DNA of 64,000 nucleotides from Adineta ricciae (taxonomy: Eukaryota > Rotifera > Eurotatoria > Adinetida > Adinetidae), in assembly GCA_905250025.1 (NCBI GenBank), contig CAJNOJ010000251.1, forward strand, positions 1 through 64,000, read 5' to 3'. Below the pieces are notes generated by a model that made no database searches, was not told the origin of the DNA, and worked only from the letters and a program-made list of their open reading frames with translations. The translations under genes and the position numbers were made by a program. Below, one piece after another: positions 22,683 to 34,100 of the stretch (position 1 is the first letter of the stretch; every line of letters starts with the position of its first letter).

Positions 22683-23640
22683 ATAAAAATTGAAGAGCAT
22701 CATTAATTAAGATAACATTATATGGTGTTCCAATGATTCTATTTGGACCAGAGTCAAGAAATGAATTATTATTAAAAGCAAAATAGAAGACAAGAGTAGC
22801 ATCACCAAGTATTTCACTGGAAGATTTTGGTCGACTACTGTATGATAATTGATCAATATATCCATGATATGCTTGAGAATTATCAAGATTTTTTTGTATA
22901 TTACCGATAGTTAATGAAATATTCGTCATTGGATTCAAACCACCCGAAGGGATAACACTGCTATCAAGTTGACCATTGATAAAAATTGACTGTTGAAGTT
23001 CTCCTGTAACATTATATACAAAACAATATGATACTAAATATTAAAGAGTAACGATGGTTTTCCACTACAATCATATTCATAAAAACCCAAATAATTGTGA
23101 TTATTTCGTACTAACATATGTAGACAATTTCCTGTACTTTGACGTAAACATTGACCTACTAAACCAAGATCTACTTAGTTCGGTAAAAGGGATCCAATCA
23201 TATAAATCCACTTTTCAAAAGTAAAACCATTTGATGTTGTATCAAGATATGGAGAAGACACTGTCAAATATTGGGTACCGTTGAAAACCAAAGCGGCACC
23301 TGGACCATAAATTCCAGGTGAAATACATGAAACAACACCTTTTTGTGTCATATAAACAAAATTTGATTCATCATTGATACTTCGATCAAATGTCCATAAT
23401 AAATCAGTAAGATTTCTCGGTGGATATTGTAACAAATAGAATGAAGTATTTAATTCGTCATTTAACTGATTACGGAAAAAGTTTAGACTGTTATTGAATA
23501 GTTGACATGTTCTATTGTTTTGATCACATGAACCATAAATAAGAGTAGATGAAAAATTCGGTACATTTAAATAAACATTTTGTACCAGACCGACTTGAAT
23601 AGCTTGAATACAATTGAAAAGTAATAGAAGAATCAATAGA
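22683..23640 (-). pseudogene. Secreted LamG-type protein, 5' part, broken
   Basis: Minus strand. The frame 23636 to 23175 begins at a TTG with a hydrophobic signal-like stretch (ILLLLFNCIQAIQVG); an upstream ATG exists only in another frame, suggesting a frameshift in the signal peptide. It encodes a Cys/Asn-rich ectodomain (SFYLLQYPPRNLTDLLW, GPGAALVFNGTQYL), then TAA at 23175-23177, after which homology-like coding resumes (LVGQCLRQSTGNCLHML), a probable intron of about 45 bp, and GELQQSIFINGQL to SSRPKSSSEILGDATLVFYF. It loses its frame at 22683, where the GC-richer block begins. The 3' half matches the fragment at 18.9-19.05 kb. Extracellular, probably adhesive. Confidence 0.6.
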
Positions 23641-24788
23641 ATGATGAAATCAGAGTCGATTTCTTACACATTTGTTCTTTCTAACTTCTTTTTATTCGAC
23701 AGATTTAATATTTAAAAGAAGACAAAGAATCATCACGAAAGTAATTAAAGTATACGTTTATGTAATGTGCATAAACAATTAAAACAAATAAAATCTTCAT
23801 AGACGTCAAAAGAGATCGACCTATTTGATCGGGAAACTCAGGTTTCATTAAATAAATGAGAACGAGTTTTATTTTCCGATGAAAAATATGCCGATTGTTT
23901 CATCAAAGAAAATGTTCTTCTGTTCAGAAACAAAGGTCGTTTCAGAGAAGGACGTGGAGTGAAGATAACGGAGTAACTATTGATTTTGCTACTTCCAATG
24001 CGATCAGATCGACCCTAAAAGCAAACACAACAAGTAGATAAAACAAATAACCCTTTCCACATGAGTAACAACTATAATAGCCGCTGATTGTTTACGAACG
24101 GAGAAACGATTTTCGCTAAGAATCAGATAAACTTGTGATAATAATATGTCTCTAGGATTATACATCGATGATAATATAACAAATACAAAACATATTGAAG
24201 TAGAGAAGTATATGTAAAAGGAAAGATCAATTGTATCACGTCCTATTGAAATATTTGTTGATAAAAGTCAAAATATTTTCATTTCAATTCATCAGAAATT
24301 TGACAAAATTACACTTGAAAAATCTTCCTAATTGATTCGAATGTTCTTCTCAGGAAAAGAAAAGATTGGACAATAGTTGATATCAAATCCAATAGAAAAA
24401 GAAACCGAAAATGGCAGAAATGTTCATTACACCGTCCAAAAACTATCAACTGTTCTCCGAGTTTTCAATACGTTTTTTGTTGTTACGAAAAAGCCTTGTT
24501 TCCACTCTAATTAATCAGAGATCTCTGTAGTTATTAACAATAGAGCATCACTTTCGCTTATTCGAGTATTTATGCAGAACGAGTAACGTGGTAAAAAATG
24601 ATGATACAGAGTGTTAGAGACCTATGACATCAGTTCATCACTCAAAACAATTTTACCTTTCTCAACGGAAAGAAATTTTCTCTTCAAACACATCACGTTG
24701 TTGATTTTATTGACTTTGACTCCGAATTTATCTTTTTATCTCGAACAATTTAGATAAGTGTTTCACAAAACATCTCGTTTCATCCACA
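23641..24788. other. Intergenic, no gene seen
   Basis: 1.15 kb, AT-rich, no frame of note. A pyrimidine-rich acceptor-like site (aacaatttag, about 24744-24753) lies some 35 bp before the ATG of the next gene and could be a leader splice site. Confidence 0.4.
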
Positions 24789-26788
24789 ATGGCAATGGCA
24801 AATAAAAAAAAACTATGTTTCGTTTGTAACAAAGACAAAATCATTTATTCTTGTTCAGGTTGTTCCGAAAAGTTTTGTTTATTACATTTAAATGAACATC
24901 TGCAGAGTTTAAACGAAGATTTCAACACGATTATCAATGATTATGATCAATTTAGAGATCAAATCAATAAAAAACAACCATTTTCTTCCTCAATGAAACA
25001 AATTAATCAATGGGAAAAGAATTCGATCGAATTAATTCAACAAACAGCTCAACGATATCGAAACGTTTTAATCGAAAAAGGAAGAAAAGATCTCGATAAA
25101 TTAAAGAGAAAATTTCATGCAATAACAGAAAAAATGAAAAAAGTTCAAAAAGAAAATGAATTTAATGAAATGGATTTGAATTATTTCAAAGATCAATTAA
25201 TGGAAATGAAAAAACATTCGGAAAATCAAATGGAAATGAATTCAAATGAAAATTCACAAATATTCATCGAAAAACTCTCGAAAAGAGTTACTCAAAGTAT
25301 GTGAACGATTTCAATGAGAAAAGAATTCTGAAGATTTCGAAGGAAATGAAAATCGATTTGAAGAAAAATTCTCATTGGAATAAATTTGAAAAGACTTGAC
25401 GGGTGTGGGAAAATCTAAAAATTCTGCGTAGATTTAAATAATTTCAAATGATTAGATGAGTTTATTTTGAGAGAATTCGTTGTTTTGTGAGATTTGATCA
25501 ATTTGGCATTGAATTGAATTTTGATGAAATGATGAAAGATGAAGAAGAAATTTGAGTTTTTAGAGAAAAAGAAAATTAACGAAGAAAAGTTTCATTTTGA
25601 TTTTATCGAAACGAAAATTGTTGAAATCGAGTGAAGTTTGACGATTTTTATTTAACGAAATCGTCAATTTGTTTCTCATTTTAATCAAATCAACAAATGA
25701 AAATCTTTTCCTTTCCTTTCAAAATCTATTCGAATTCATTTTTATTTGAATATTCTTTTCAACGGTTAAAATTAAATCAATTTCGATTTTGAAAAGACTT
25801 TTCAGATGTTTCTTTGCAAAAGTCTTTGTAGGAAAAAGTGTTAATCTCGATGAAAAAAGAATTCGTTTTTCTTTGTTTAGAATTAATTTTGGGGAAATGG
25901 ACACAAAATGGATCAACGATTTGTGGAGGAAATGGAGAAGGAGAAGAATTAAATCAACTATCAAATCCTGGTGGAATATTTATCGACAAACATCGAAATA
26001 TTTTTATTGCGGATTCGGGGAATGATCGAATTGTTCGATGGAAAAGGAACGAAAATCAAGGAACAATTGTGGCTGGTGGAAATGGAAGAGGAAAAGGAAA
26101 CAGTTTGAATCAATTGGATTGGCCAACGGATGTGATTTTTGATGAACAAAATAATTCAATCATCATTGCTGATAAAGGAAATCGAAGAGTAATGCGATGG
26201 TTTTTGAACACAAATCAACCGGAGATTCTCATTCACAATATTAGCTGTTGTCGGTTAACAATGGATGAATTTGGATTTGTTTATGTTTCTGATTTGGAGA
26301 AACATGAAGTGAGAAGATGGAAAATGGGAGAAAAGGGTGAAGGAACATTAGTTGCTGGTGGAAATGGAAGAGGAGATCAACTCAATCAGTTCAACGTTCC
26401 AACTTTTGTGTTTGTCGATGACGAACAATCGATTTATGTTTCAGATCGGGAAAATCATCGTGTGATGAAATGGAGAAAAGATGCGCAGGAAGGAATTGTT
26501 GTTGCTGGTGGAAATGGAAGAGGAGAGAATCTGAATCAATTGAATCATCCTCAAGGAATCCTTGTTGATCATGAGGGTCGAATTTATGTTGCAGATAGTG
26601 ACAATCATCGAATAGTACGATGGTGTGAAGGAGATGAAGAAGGTGAAATAATTGTTGGTGGTAATGGTCAAGGAAATGAACCAAATCAATTGTTTTGTCC
26701 TCTCGGTTTATCATTTGATGGTGAAGGAAATCTTTATGTTTTTGATTGGGGAAATGATCGAATTCAACGATTTGATTTTATCATTTGA
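24789..26788 (+). CDS. B-box zinc finger / coiled-coil / NHL-repeat protein, copy 1
   Basis: Two exons, 24789-25296 and 25881-26788, phase-1 intron of 584 bp; 1416 nt, 471 residues. Residues 9-45 form a B-box-type zinc finger (CFVCNKDKIIYSCSGC, then C and H ligands). Residues 50-165 are a Lys/Glu-rich coiled coil. Exon 2 encodes NHL blades, each with the pattern GG-N-G-x-G ... N-Q-L ... P-x-G-I-x-V-D ... I-Y-V-A-D ... H-R-I-x-R-W, six by eye. The layout is that of TRIM-NHL proteins without the RING; members act as scaffolds or RNA-binding regulators, but no RING means no predicted ligase activity. Followed 730 bp later by a paralogue of identical length. Confidence 0.85.
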
Positions 26789-27520
26789 AAAAAGAAAAGT
26801 TTTATTTTTAAATTTCGAAATCGAAATAAAATGCAATTCGAAATGAAAAACAAAGTTTAAAGAAAAGTTTTCGAGAAAATCATTTGGAAATAAAATTCAA
26901 CACAAAAGAGAAAATGAATTTTGGCGAAAAAGAATTTTGATGAAAAATTATAATGAAGATAAAGAAAAGAATCTTTCAAAGGCAAAAAGTTGAATCGAAA
27001 ATGATTTTCATCGAGAAATATTCATTAATTTATCGATCTAAAGAGAAATTCTTTGATATAACGATGCGTTTTTTGGAAATAACACGATGATCGTTGACTC
27101 AAAAGAGATTCTGAAGTTCATAAATGAAGAATTTCTTCGTTTTGAAAAAAGATTTTCTAGAAAATTTACGATGAATTCTTATTCAAAAGAGAAGAAATCT
27201 TTTCTCAAAATAACTTTTTCATGGGTTTATGAAGAAAACTCCAAAGTGAACAAGAAATTATTTTCTTTTCGTTTCGTATTTTGTGAAATGCAAAAGAAAA
27301 CGAAGAAATACCTTTGGATCGATTTGGAACAGATGTCACTATAAAAGACACGCAGGTTTATTTTTCATAATCTTATCTCATTTGTTCGTGAATCGTGATC
27401 GATTCGAAGGAAAAAACCGATGACTAATTCATTGAAAAATTTCCCACAAATGTTGACATTTTTCTTCATTTTGACTTCAAATTTATCTTTAGAAATTCAC
27501 ATTTCACTCTGATCGACAAA
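26789..27520. other. Spacer between tandem B-box/NHL genes
   Basis: Purine-rich, low-complexity A/G tracts. An 85-codon frame (27087-27344) has no recognisable content. Nothing else seen. Confidence 0.4.
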
Positions 27521-29024
27521 ATGACAACGAATAAAACACAATGTTTTCTTTGTAAAAAACACAAATTCACCTATTCTTGTCGAGGTTGTTCAAATGAATT
27601 CTGTTTGGACGATTTAAACAAACATCGACAAGATTTGACTGAAGAATTCAACACGATTATCAACAATTTTGATCAATTTAGACAAAATCTTCAACAAACA
27701 AAAGAAAATCCACAAAATTCTTCTCTCTTCATTCAAATTGATCAATGGGAAAAGAATTCGATCGACATTATTCGACAAACAGCTCAACAATGTCGACAAA
27801 CATTTCTCAAAGAAAATGAAGAATTTCTCATCGATATTGAAGAGAAATTCAATAAACTGATTAGAGAAATCAAAGAAATTCAAGAAGAAAATGAAATGAA
27901 CGAAATGAATTTGAAAGATCTAAAAGAAAAATTAAGAAAAATCGGCAAGGAATTCAACGATTCATCAGAAATCTTTCTTAAACAAGGTTCGCAAACATTT
28001 ATCAAAAGAATCTCAGTGAAATCAACAAGAAGTAAGTCGAAATCTATGTTTTTCTCATACACAATGTTGTTGAACTACGGAGTCAATACGAAAGATCAAC
28101 TGAATTTTTGTCTTTGCAGAATCAAAGTTGAAGAAATGGAATCAAAATGGATCGACAATTTGTGGAGGAAATGGAAGCGGGGAAGAATTAAATCAACTTT
28201 CAGATCCTGGTGGAATATTTATCGACAAACATCGAAATATTTTCATAGCGGATTGGAGGAATCATCGAATTGTTCGATGGAAAAGAAACGAAAATCAAGG
28301 AACAATTGTGGCTGGTGGAAATGGAAAAGGAAATAGATTGAATCAATTGAATGATCCAACGGATGTGATTTTTGATGAACAAAATAATTCAATCATCGTT
28401 GCTGATCAAGGAAATCGAAGAGTAATGCGACGGTTTTTGAACACAAATCAGTCGGAGATTCTCATTCACAATATCGACTGTTGTGGGTTAACAATGGATA
28501 AATTTGGATTTGTTTATGTTTCTGATCGTGAGAAACATGAAGTGAGAAGATGGAAAATGGGAGAAAAGGGTAAAGGAACATTAGTGGCTGGTGGAAATGG
28601 AGAAGGAGATCAACTCAATCAGTTCAACGTTCCAACTTTTGTGTTTGTCGATGACGAACAATCGATTTATGTTTCAGATCTTTGGAATCATCGTGTGATG
28701 AAATGGAGAAAAGATGCGCAGGAAGGAATTGTTGTTGCTGGTGGAAATGGAAGAGGAGAGAATCTGAATCAATTGGATGGTCCTCGAGGAATCATTGTTG
28801 ATCATGAGGGTCGAATTTATGTTGCAGATAGTGACAATCATCGAATAATGCGATGGAGTGAAGGAGATGAAGAAGGTGAAATAATTGTTGGTGGAAATGG
28901 TCAAGGGAATGAATCCAATCAATTGTCTTATCCTCTCGGTTTATCATTTGATGGTGAAGGAAATCTTTATGTTGTTGATAACGATAATCATCGAATTCAA
29001 CGATTTGACTTATTTCACCTTTGA
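27521..29024 (+). CDS. B-box zinc finger / coiled-coil / NHL-repeat protein, copy 2
   Basis: Exons 27521-28031 and 28120-29024; phase-1 intron of only 88 bp; 1416 nt, 471 residues, the same length as copy 1. B-box CFLCKKHKFTYSCRGC at residues 8-23, coiled coil to about 165, then six NHL blades. Exon 1 is only about half identical to copy 1 at protein level, but exon 2 is close to identical over long blocks (for example LNQFNVPTFVFVDDEQSIYV in both). Same likely role as copy 1. The contrast between exons suggests that exon 2 has been homogenised. Confidence 0.85.
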
Positions 29025-29528
29025 AATTTATTTTTTCAGTAGTAATTCCGATTATAGTGTAAAAATCAAGAAACAAGCATTCCATTAAGATAATGTTATT
29101 AAAAATCTTTGATCGAAAAACCTTTCTCACAAAAAGATCGAACATCACATTCAATAAATTTGATTTATATTCAAAGTGAAAAAACCGTGAAATGACGCTT
29201 CAAAGAACATAAAGTGATTTGCAATCGAAGTGAATTTCTTCAATTTTCCAATCATTAACGAAAGATGACTTGATGGCGATGGCTTGATATCGATTCGTAT
29301 AGACTAACAACTGTTGTTTCGGTCAATTCTTCTACGTTTTTGAATAAGTCAAAGGATCGATAGACAACATCTCTCTCGGTGACATTCTATTTAGGAAAGA
29401 AAACCTATTTTGTAGTGGTTTTTATTGTAGCTTTCAAAACTGTTTGCTACTTTTTCGATTCTAAGGAAAATAATTTTTCTTATTAAAAACAAATATTGCC
29501 GAAACTTTTAGCACTACGCTATCTCAAG
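29025..29528. other. Intergenic, no gene seen
   Basis: AT-rich; no supportable frame. Confidence 0.4.
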
Positions 29529-30651
29529 ATGGATTGTGAAAGAACAAAACGCCACGTCGTTTTATTTCGTCGTCGACTCATTTTCACTGACTCGATGGGG
29601 AAATCCACATGTCTCTCATTATGCGATGTTCTTATGCCGTGTGCTTACATTTATTCTTTACTTATCTTCGACTATGAAATCAATAGTCTGGAAAAGGAAT
29701 TTCTTCATATTTACTGTCCACAAGCATTTCAATGTATGAAAACTGAACAAATTGTCGATTGTGTTGAAGATCGACAAGCGTTTTCTTATGAATCTCGTTC
29801 AAATGAAAGCCTATCAAAATATTTCCACAATGACTCATCAATCGATGATTTATTTCCATATAGTTTCAAACCAAATGATGTTTCATCTTTGATTTTCTTA
29901 CATCAGATTCGTTTCGATGATGGAACCATCTTAGTTTTCGGTTGTCATCATTATTTCTCTGATGGACATGGTTTTAGTTTACTTAGACAACGTTTTTCTT
30001 TATGGTTGAAAGGTAAAAGACCCACTTTACTTGATCATGATCGATCGAAGTTAAACCATCTGGCGAATTCATCTACAATTCAGTTTGAACATAAAGAAAT
30101 GAGTGTTATCGAATCGATTCATTCGTTCGATTTCCTTTCTTCAACACAAACCGTGATCAAACATTCCGCCAAAGAGAATTTATTCACTAAACTTGGTATT
30201 ACCAATGAAAAATTATCGACAAATGATGTTCTTGTCGGCTGGTTAACACAAATCATCAGTCGAATTCGTCAATTGCCATCCGAAACAACCGTTAAAGTCG
30301 GTATGGCATTGAACACTCGAATGTTCTTACCAGATATCAATGAAAACTACTTTGGTAACGCCAGTTTTTACGTTTGTTTTTCTTTTTCAATGATCGATCT
30401 TCTTCATCGAACCGTTACTCACGATTTATTTCGGATGAGAAGCACATGGTGGTGTTGATCTATCCATCAGTAATTGGTCGAAATTTCCTTTGTATCAATG
30501 CGATTTTGGTAAAGGAACTCCACGTGCATTTCGTATTCCTTCGATTCTATATTCGATGGTCTTATTTTTAATTGAACTAATAGGAAAGCTTTTATTCATT
30601 CATGGAAAAAGAGTTCCATCAGTGATACGAACATTTTTATCAAGTGTATAA
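29529..30651 (+). pseudogene. BAHD-like acyltransferase, internally deleted
   Basis: From ATG 29529 the protein has the BAHD/transferase-family active-site motif HHYFSDGHG (HxxxDG) at about residue 156, then NYFGNA, the usual structural motif, near residue 280. About 45 codons later, after a frame change near 30440, the second family motif DFGKG (DFGWG position) appears in GVDLSISNWSKFPLYQCDFGKG. In the family NYFGNA and DFGWG are normally about 80-100 residues apart, so an internal piece is missing and the C-terminus is replaced. Its last 50 bases overlap the 3' end of the phosphatase on the other strand. BAHD enzymes move acyl groups from CoA to alcohols or amines; they are plant and fungal in flavour and may be acquired here. 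Confidence 0.65.
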
Positions 30652-32409
30652 TTTCCGAAACAAACGTAATCGAAATTCGCCATTGTACTTGCATTGATTT
30701 GACTTGCGAGAAAATTTTCAATCGAACATAAACCATCTTGTCTTTCTCGTGAACAAAACCCTCCTCGAATCGAATTCAATGGTAAAATACCTTTATTTAA
30801 CTTCATTCGCACAAACGAAGATGATTGACATCTGATCTTTTCCGTAACCATTCGAGCGCTGAACGGTGTCATCCGAGATACTCGATAATGTTGATCGTTC
30901 GGTGGGGGAAATGTTTGAGATAAATCTTCACGAAAATAATCAATGGAAAGTGCCGTTAGAACACTCGCTATGTTGTTGTCATGTGACATGTCGAGATAAA
31001 ATGGTTGATTTAGAGGAAATGTTGTTTGAGATGAGTCGAGAGTGGAGTTTACGGATGAATGGCTGATGTTAATTAATCGATGTTGAAATCGAGCGAGTAA
31101 TTCTTCGACATAACCAATCCCTTGAGCTCGACCAGTTTCGTTTCCGAATGCATAAACATTGTAAAAAGCTAAATTCAACGCTTGTTCAAACCCTCGCCAT
31201 TCGTTTAATGTGAACAACGAACAAAAATCGCTGGAATTCAATGCCGAATATTCGTATGCACATAATGATTGCATTGCAAATGCGTCGATATGATCAAAAA
31301 CAAACGTCGAATTTGTATTATTGTTGAAACGAATCGTTGCAGTGAGAAGAGCAGGAGCGAGATAAGAATACATCTCATCCTGATTGAAAGTAAATGCTGT
31401 TGGAATGAAGAGATTTTGACAAGCTAAAGCACCGTACAGTGTGTTGTTGCTTCCATTTTGATAACCTAAGGAGAGAATGGAGTATTGATCAGTTGAATTC
31501 GATGATCCGAAGTAGCCTGTCGCCCAAGCGATTGTGCTCTGATAATTTCGATTGACTCCACTTGTTCGTAGAAGAGATTTCGAGAAAGCATTGTTTAAGA
31601 TGTGGCCATATTCATTTCGAAAGTCAATTCCTGAGATCATCTCAGCATTGTAACCGTTCGGTACGAGTAATTCTTCACCGAGTTGTAAAGACCAAGTGTT
31701 AAGAAATGCAAGTGAACCAAAGAAATTCTTGGTATTTTGATTAATTTTCTCGGCAAATCTTTTGATATTTCCTCCATCGAATGGATCCGAAGTTGGATAA
31801 CGAGCACCGTGTCGATGCAAAACATGAACTTGTTCAATTTGACATCCAGTCGGTAAGTCTGTTTCGGTTACACCGAATATCGTTGGAGGATTATCCACAT
31901 ACGGACGAATGTTCGCCCAATATTCAGAAATCTTCGATATATCTCCAGTGACTTCATCGAACGATATTTCACCTAAATTGATGATCAATGATGCAAAGCG
32001 AAGATGAGCTAAAGCAAGAATCTGCAATTGGCATCTTTTTCTACACGATCGATTAAACACCAGTTGATATCTGACGAACAATGTTGAAATTGTGCTTTGT
32101 GTCACATTCAGAACAAGAACCGTCGTGGAAATATCTTTTGGAAGAGCATTTTGCATCTGAAGTTCGTTTTCTAAACATATTTTTCTTTTCAAATTCAACC
32201 TCTACCTGCTTCTGCACACTGAATGCATCAAATAAATCTCGTCCTGACGATGATACAAATCTCAATTCAACATTTTGTACTTGACTTTTCGTTGGTAACG
32301 CTTCGGAAATCTCTCGAGCCGGAAGATACGTGGGAATGAGCGAAATGACGATTGTACATCCCAGTGCAAGCAGTACGAGAGCGTATGCGCTCGTTACCTT
32401 GATAAACAT
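30600..32409 (-). CDS. Histidine acid phosphatase (phytase-like), membrane-anchored
   Basis: The main frame contains the histidine phosphatase signature RHGARYP (about 31795-31813) and the second catalytic motif SHDNNI (HD), with an even Cys set and many N-glycosylation sites, ending at 30600. Size and motifs fit the fungal phytase/multiple inositol polyphosphate phosphatase branch. An upstream exon begins at ATG 32409 with a short cytoplasmic stretch and one strong helix (SAYALVLLALGCTIVISLI), so a signal anchor. The two frames must be joined by an intron between about 32220 and 31973; donor gtgtgc at 32219 with acceptor at 32009 or 31973 keeps phase, but this is tentative. Predicted to act outside the cell or in the secretory path on phytate or other phosphomonoesters. 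Confidence 0.8.
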
Positions 32410-32515
32410 AATGTGAAAAGGATCGACTCACTCACCGTATTGATTTTTGGCCAATGATAGATAAAGAGAAAAGTGGCGCAATAAGAAAAATGTTTGTATT
32501 CTTTCGTTGACTATT

Positions 32516-33148
32516 ATGTTTCGACGTTTATTTGGCGATTCGAAACCAAGAGAGAACCGTGACGATGTACGTCGAACAATCGAACAGTTGAAACAAAGTG
32601 AAGATTTATTGAATAAAAAGATCGAGAAATTCGACGAAGAAATACTCGATATTCAAAACAAAGCTCGACAATGTCTAAACAAACCAAATCCCGATCGTCC
32701 AGGAGCGATTCGTTTAATCAAACGACGCAAACAATTAGAAGTTCAACGTGATAAACTCTATCAAATGAAAGAAAATCTCGAATTAGTTAACGAACAAGTT
32801 CAAACTTCGCATTTCAATCGACAAGTGACGGAAAGTTTGAATATCGGTCAACAACATTTGAAACGTTCGCAAAAGGCGATGCCAACGAAGAAAATCGAAG
32901 AAATTCTCGATAATATCACCGAACAAATGGACGTTTCCAATGAAATTAATCAGTTATTATCCATTCCCATCGCAACAACGGATACACTGACAAATGACAT
33001 CGATCTTGACAAAGAATTAAATCTTTTAGAGAACGAAAGTCTTCATCTCCCTTCCGCACATTCCGAAACGATTCAATTACCTGAAACACGTGAAAAATCA
33101 TCGGTTGACAAACAATTAGATGAATTACAACGACTTGTTACAGGATAG
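32516..33148 (+). CDS. ESCRT-III Snf7/CHMP4-like protein, divergent paralogue
   Basis: A single-exon 210-residue protein from ATG 32516 (an in-frame TTG lies 9 bp upstream). Basic N-terminus (MFRRLFGDSKPRENRDD) with the amphipathic start typical of Snf7, long coiled-coil helices, then an acidic C-terminal half with DIDLDKELNLLENE and a terminal amphipathic helix (VDKQLDELQRLV). The order matches Snf7/CHMP4, which polymerises on membranes for budding and scission, with the C-terminal helix binding Alix. It lies tail to tail with a more canonical CHMP4 gene 80 bp away. Confidence 0.8.
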   Translation: MFRRLFGDSKPRENRDDVRRTIEQLKQSEDLLNKKIEKFDEEILDIQNKARQCLNKPNPDRPGAIRLIKRRKQLEVQRDKLYQMKENLELVNEQVQTSHFNRQVTESLNIGQQHLKRSQKAMPTKKIEEILDNITEQMDVSNEINQLLSIPIATTDTLTNDIDLDKELNLLENESLHLPSAHSETIQLPETREKSSVDKQLDELQRLVTG

Positions 33149-33228
33149 AAATGAGTTTATTTAGCTGATATAGAGAATGACACGAAACGACATAAAATTT
33201 GAGAAAAGTTTTGATCTTTCGCGGTCTC

Positions 33229-33950
33229 TTACGAAGCCCATTTTTCTAATTCAGCCAATTGATCATTCTTTGCCTTACTCGGTGCTGCTGGTTGTGCATA
33301 AGTTGGAAGAGGATGTGCCGGAACTGATGGTAAGTTCACTTTTGTCATTTGTTCGGCAAGTGCTTCCTGCTCAAGTTGAGCCAATTCATCTTCTAATTCC
33401 CGTTCATCGATATCAGCACCAAATCCAACTGGACTGGAAATCGCATTGGCAATTTCATTCGACAATTCATGTTGCTCTGCTAATTCATCCATGATATCTT
33501 GAACGCTGTCGACATCTAATTCTTTGTGCACGTTTTTCAAGGCACTTGTCGCACTTTGAAGTGCGGTAAATGCTTGACCGTTCATTGCGGCATTCTACAA
33601 AAGAAGTTGTTGACGAAAAAAAAATCATCTACTGGATTTACTTGTAAAGCTTCGCGTTGATATTCGAGGGTTGTCAACGTTCCGTCGATTTGTTGTAACG
33701 TCTTTTCCAATCGTTTCTTTCGTTTTAAAGCATTTAATGCATTCCGTTTATTTGTTCGTGCATCACGACGAGCAATTCCTGTTTCTTCATTGATTCTCGC
33801 TTCTAAATGTTCGACTTTCTTGTTTAGAACATCTTCAACATCGCGTAGCTGTTGAATTGCTTCTTGCGGAGTTTGCGCAGTCTTAACTTTTCCACCTTTG
33901 GATGAACCACCGAACATACGAGATAAAGCGCTGCCTTTATTGCTGCTCAT
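33229..33950 (-). CDS. CHMP4B: ESCRT-III protein CHMP4 (Snf7/Vps32)
   Basis: Exons 33642-33950 and 33229-33594 (phase-0 intron, 47 bp); 675 nt, 224 residues, the same length as vertebrate CHMP4B. N-terminus MSSNKGSALSRMFGG, then TPQEAIQQLRDVEDVLNKK and RRDARTNKRNALNALKRKKR, all close to animal CHMP4. The C-terminus ends in an Alix-binding type helix (AKNDQLAELEKWAS). It forms the filament of the ESCRT-III machine in endosome sorting, cytokinesis and membrane repair. High confidence. Confidence 0.93.
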
Positions 33951-34100
33951 GTTTCGATTTATGAATAACCGATCGCAAACATATACAACAATTAATCACT
34001 GTCATGAGTAAGCGTTCTTTTTCTCCATTGGATATTGCTCTTTTTCAAATAATGAGAACAGTTATAGATGTCGCACGATGACGATGGGAGAATCTTTTAT

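Noticed and set aside
26391-26714. Minus-strand frames of 82-107 codons opposite the NHL exons of both B-box/NHL genes
   Set aside because: Shadows of the repetitive NHL coding sequence; they appear in both copies only because the exons are near identical.
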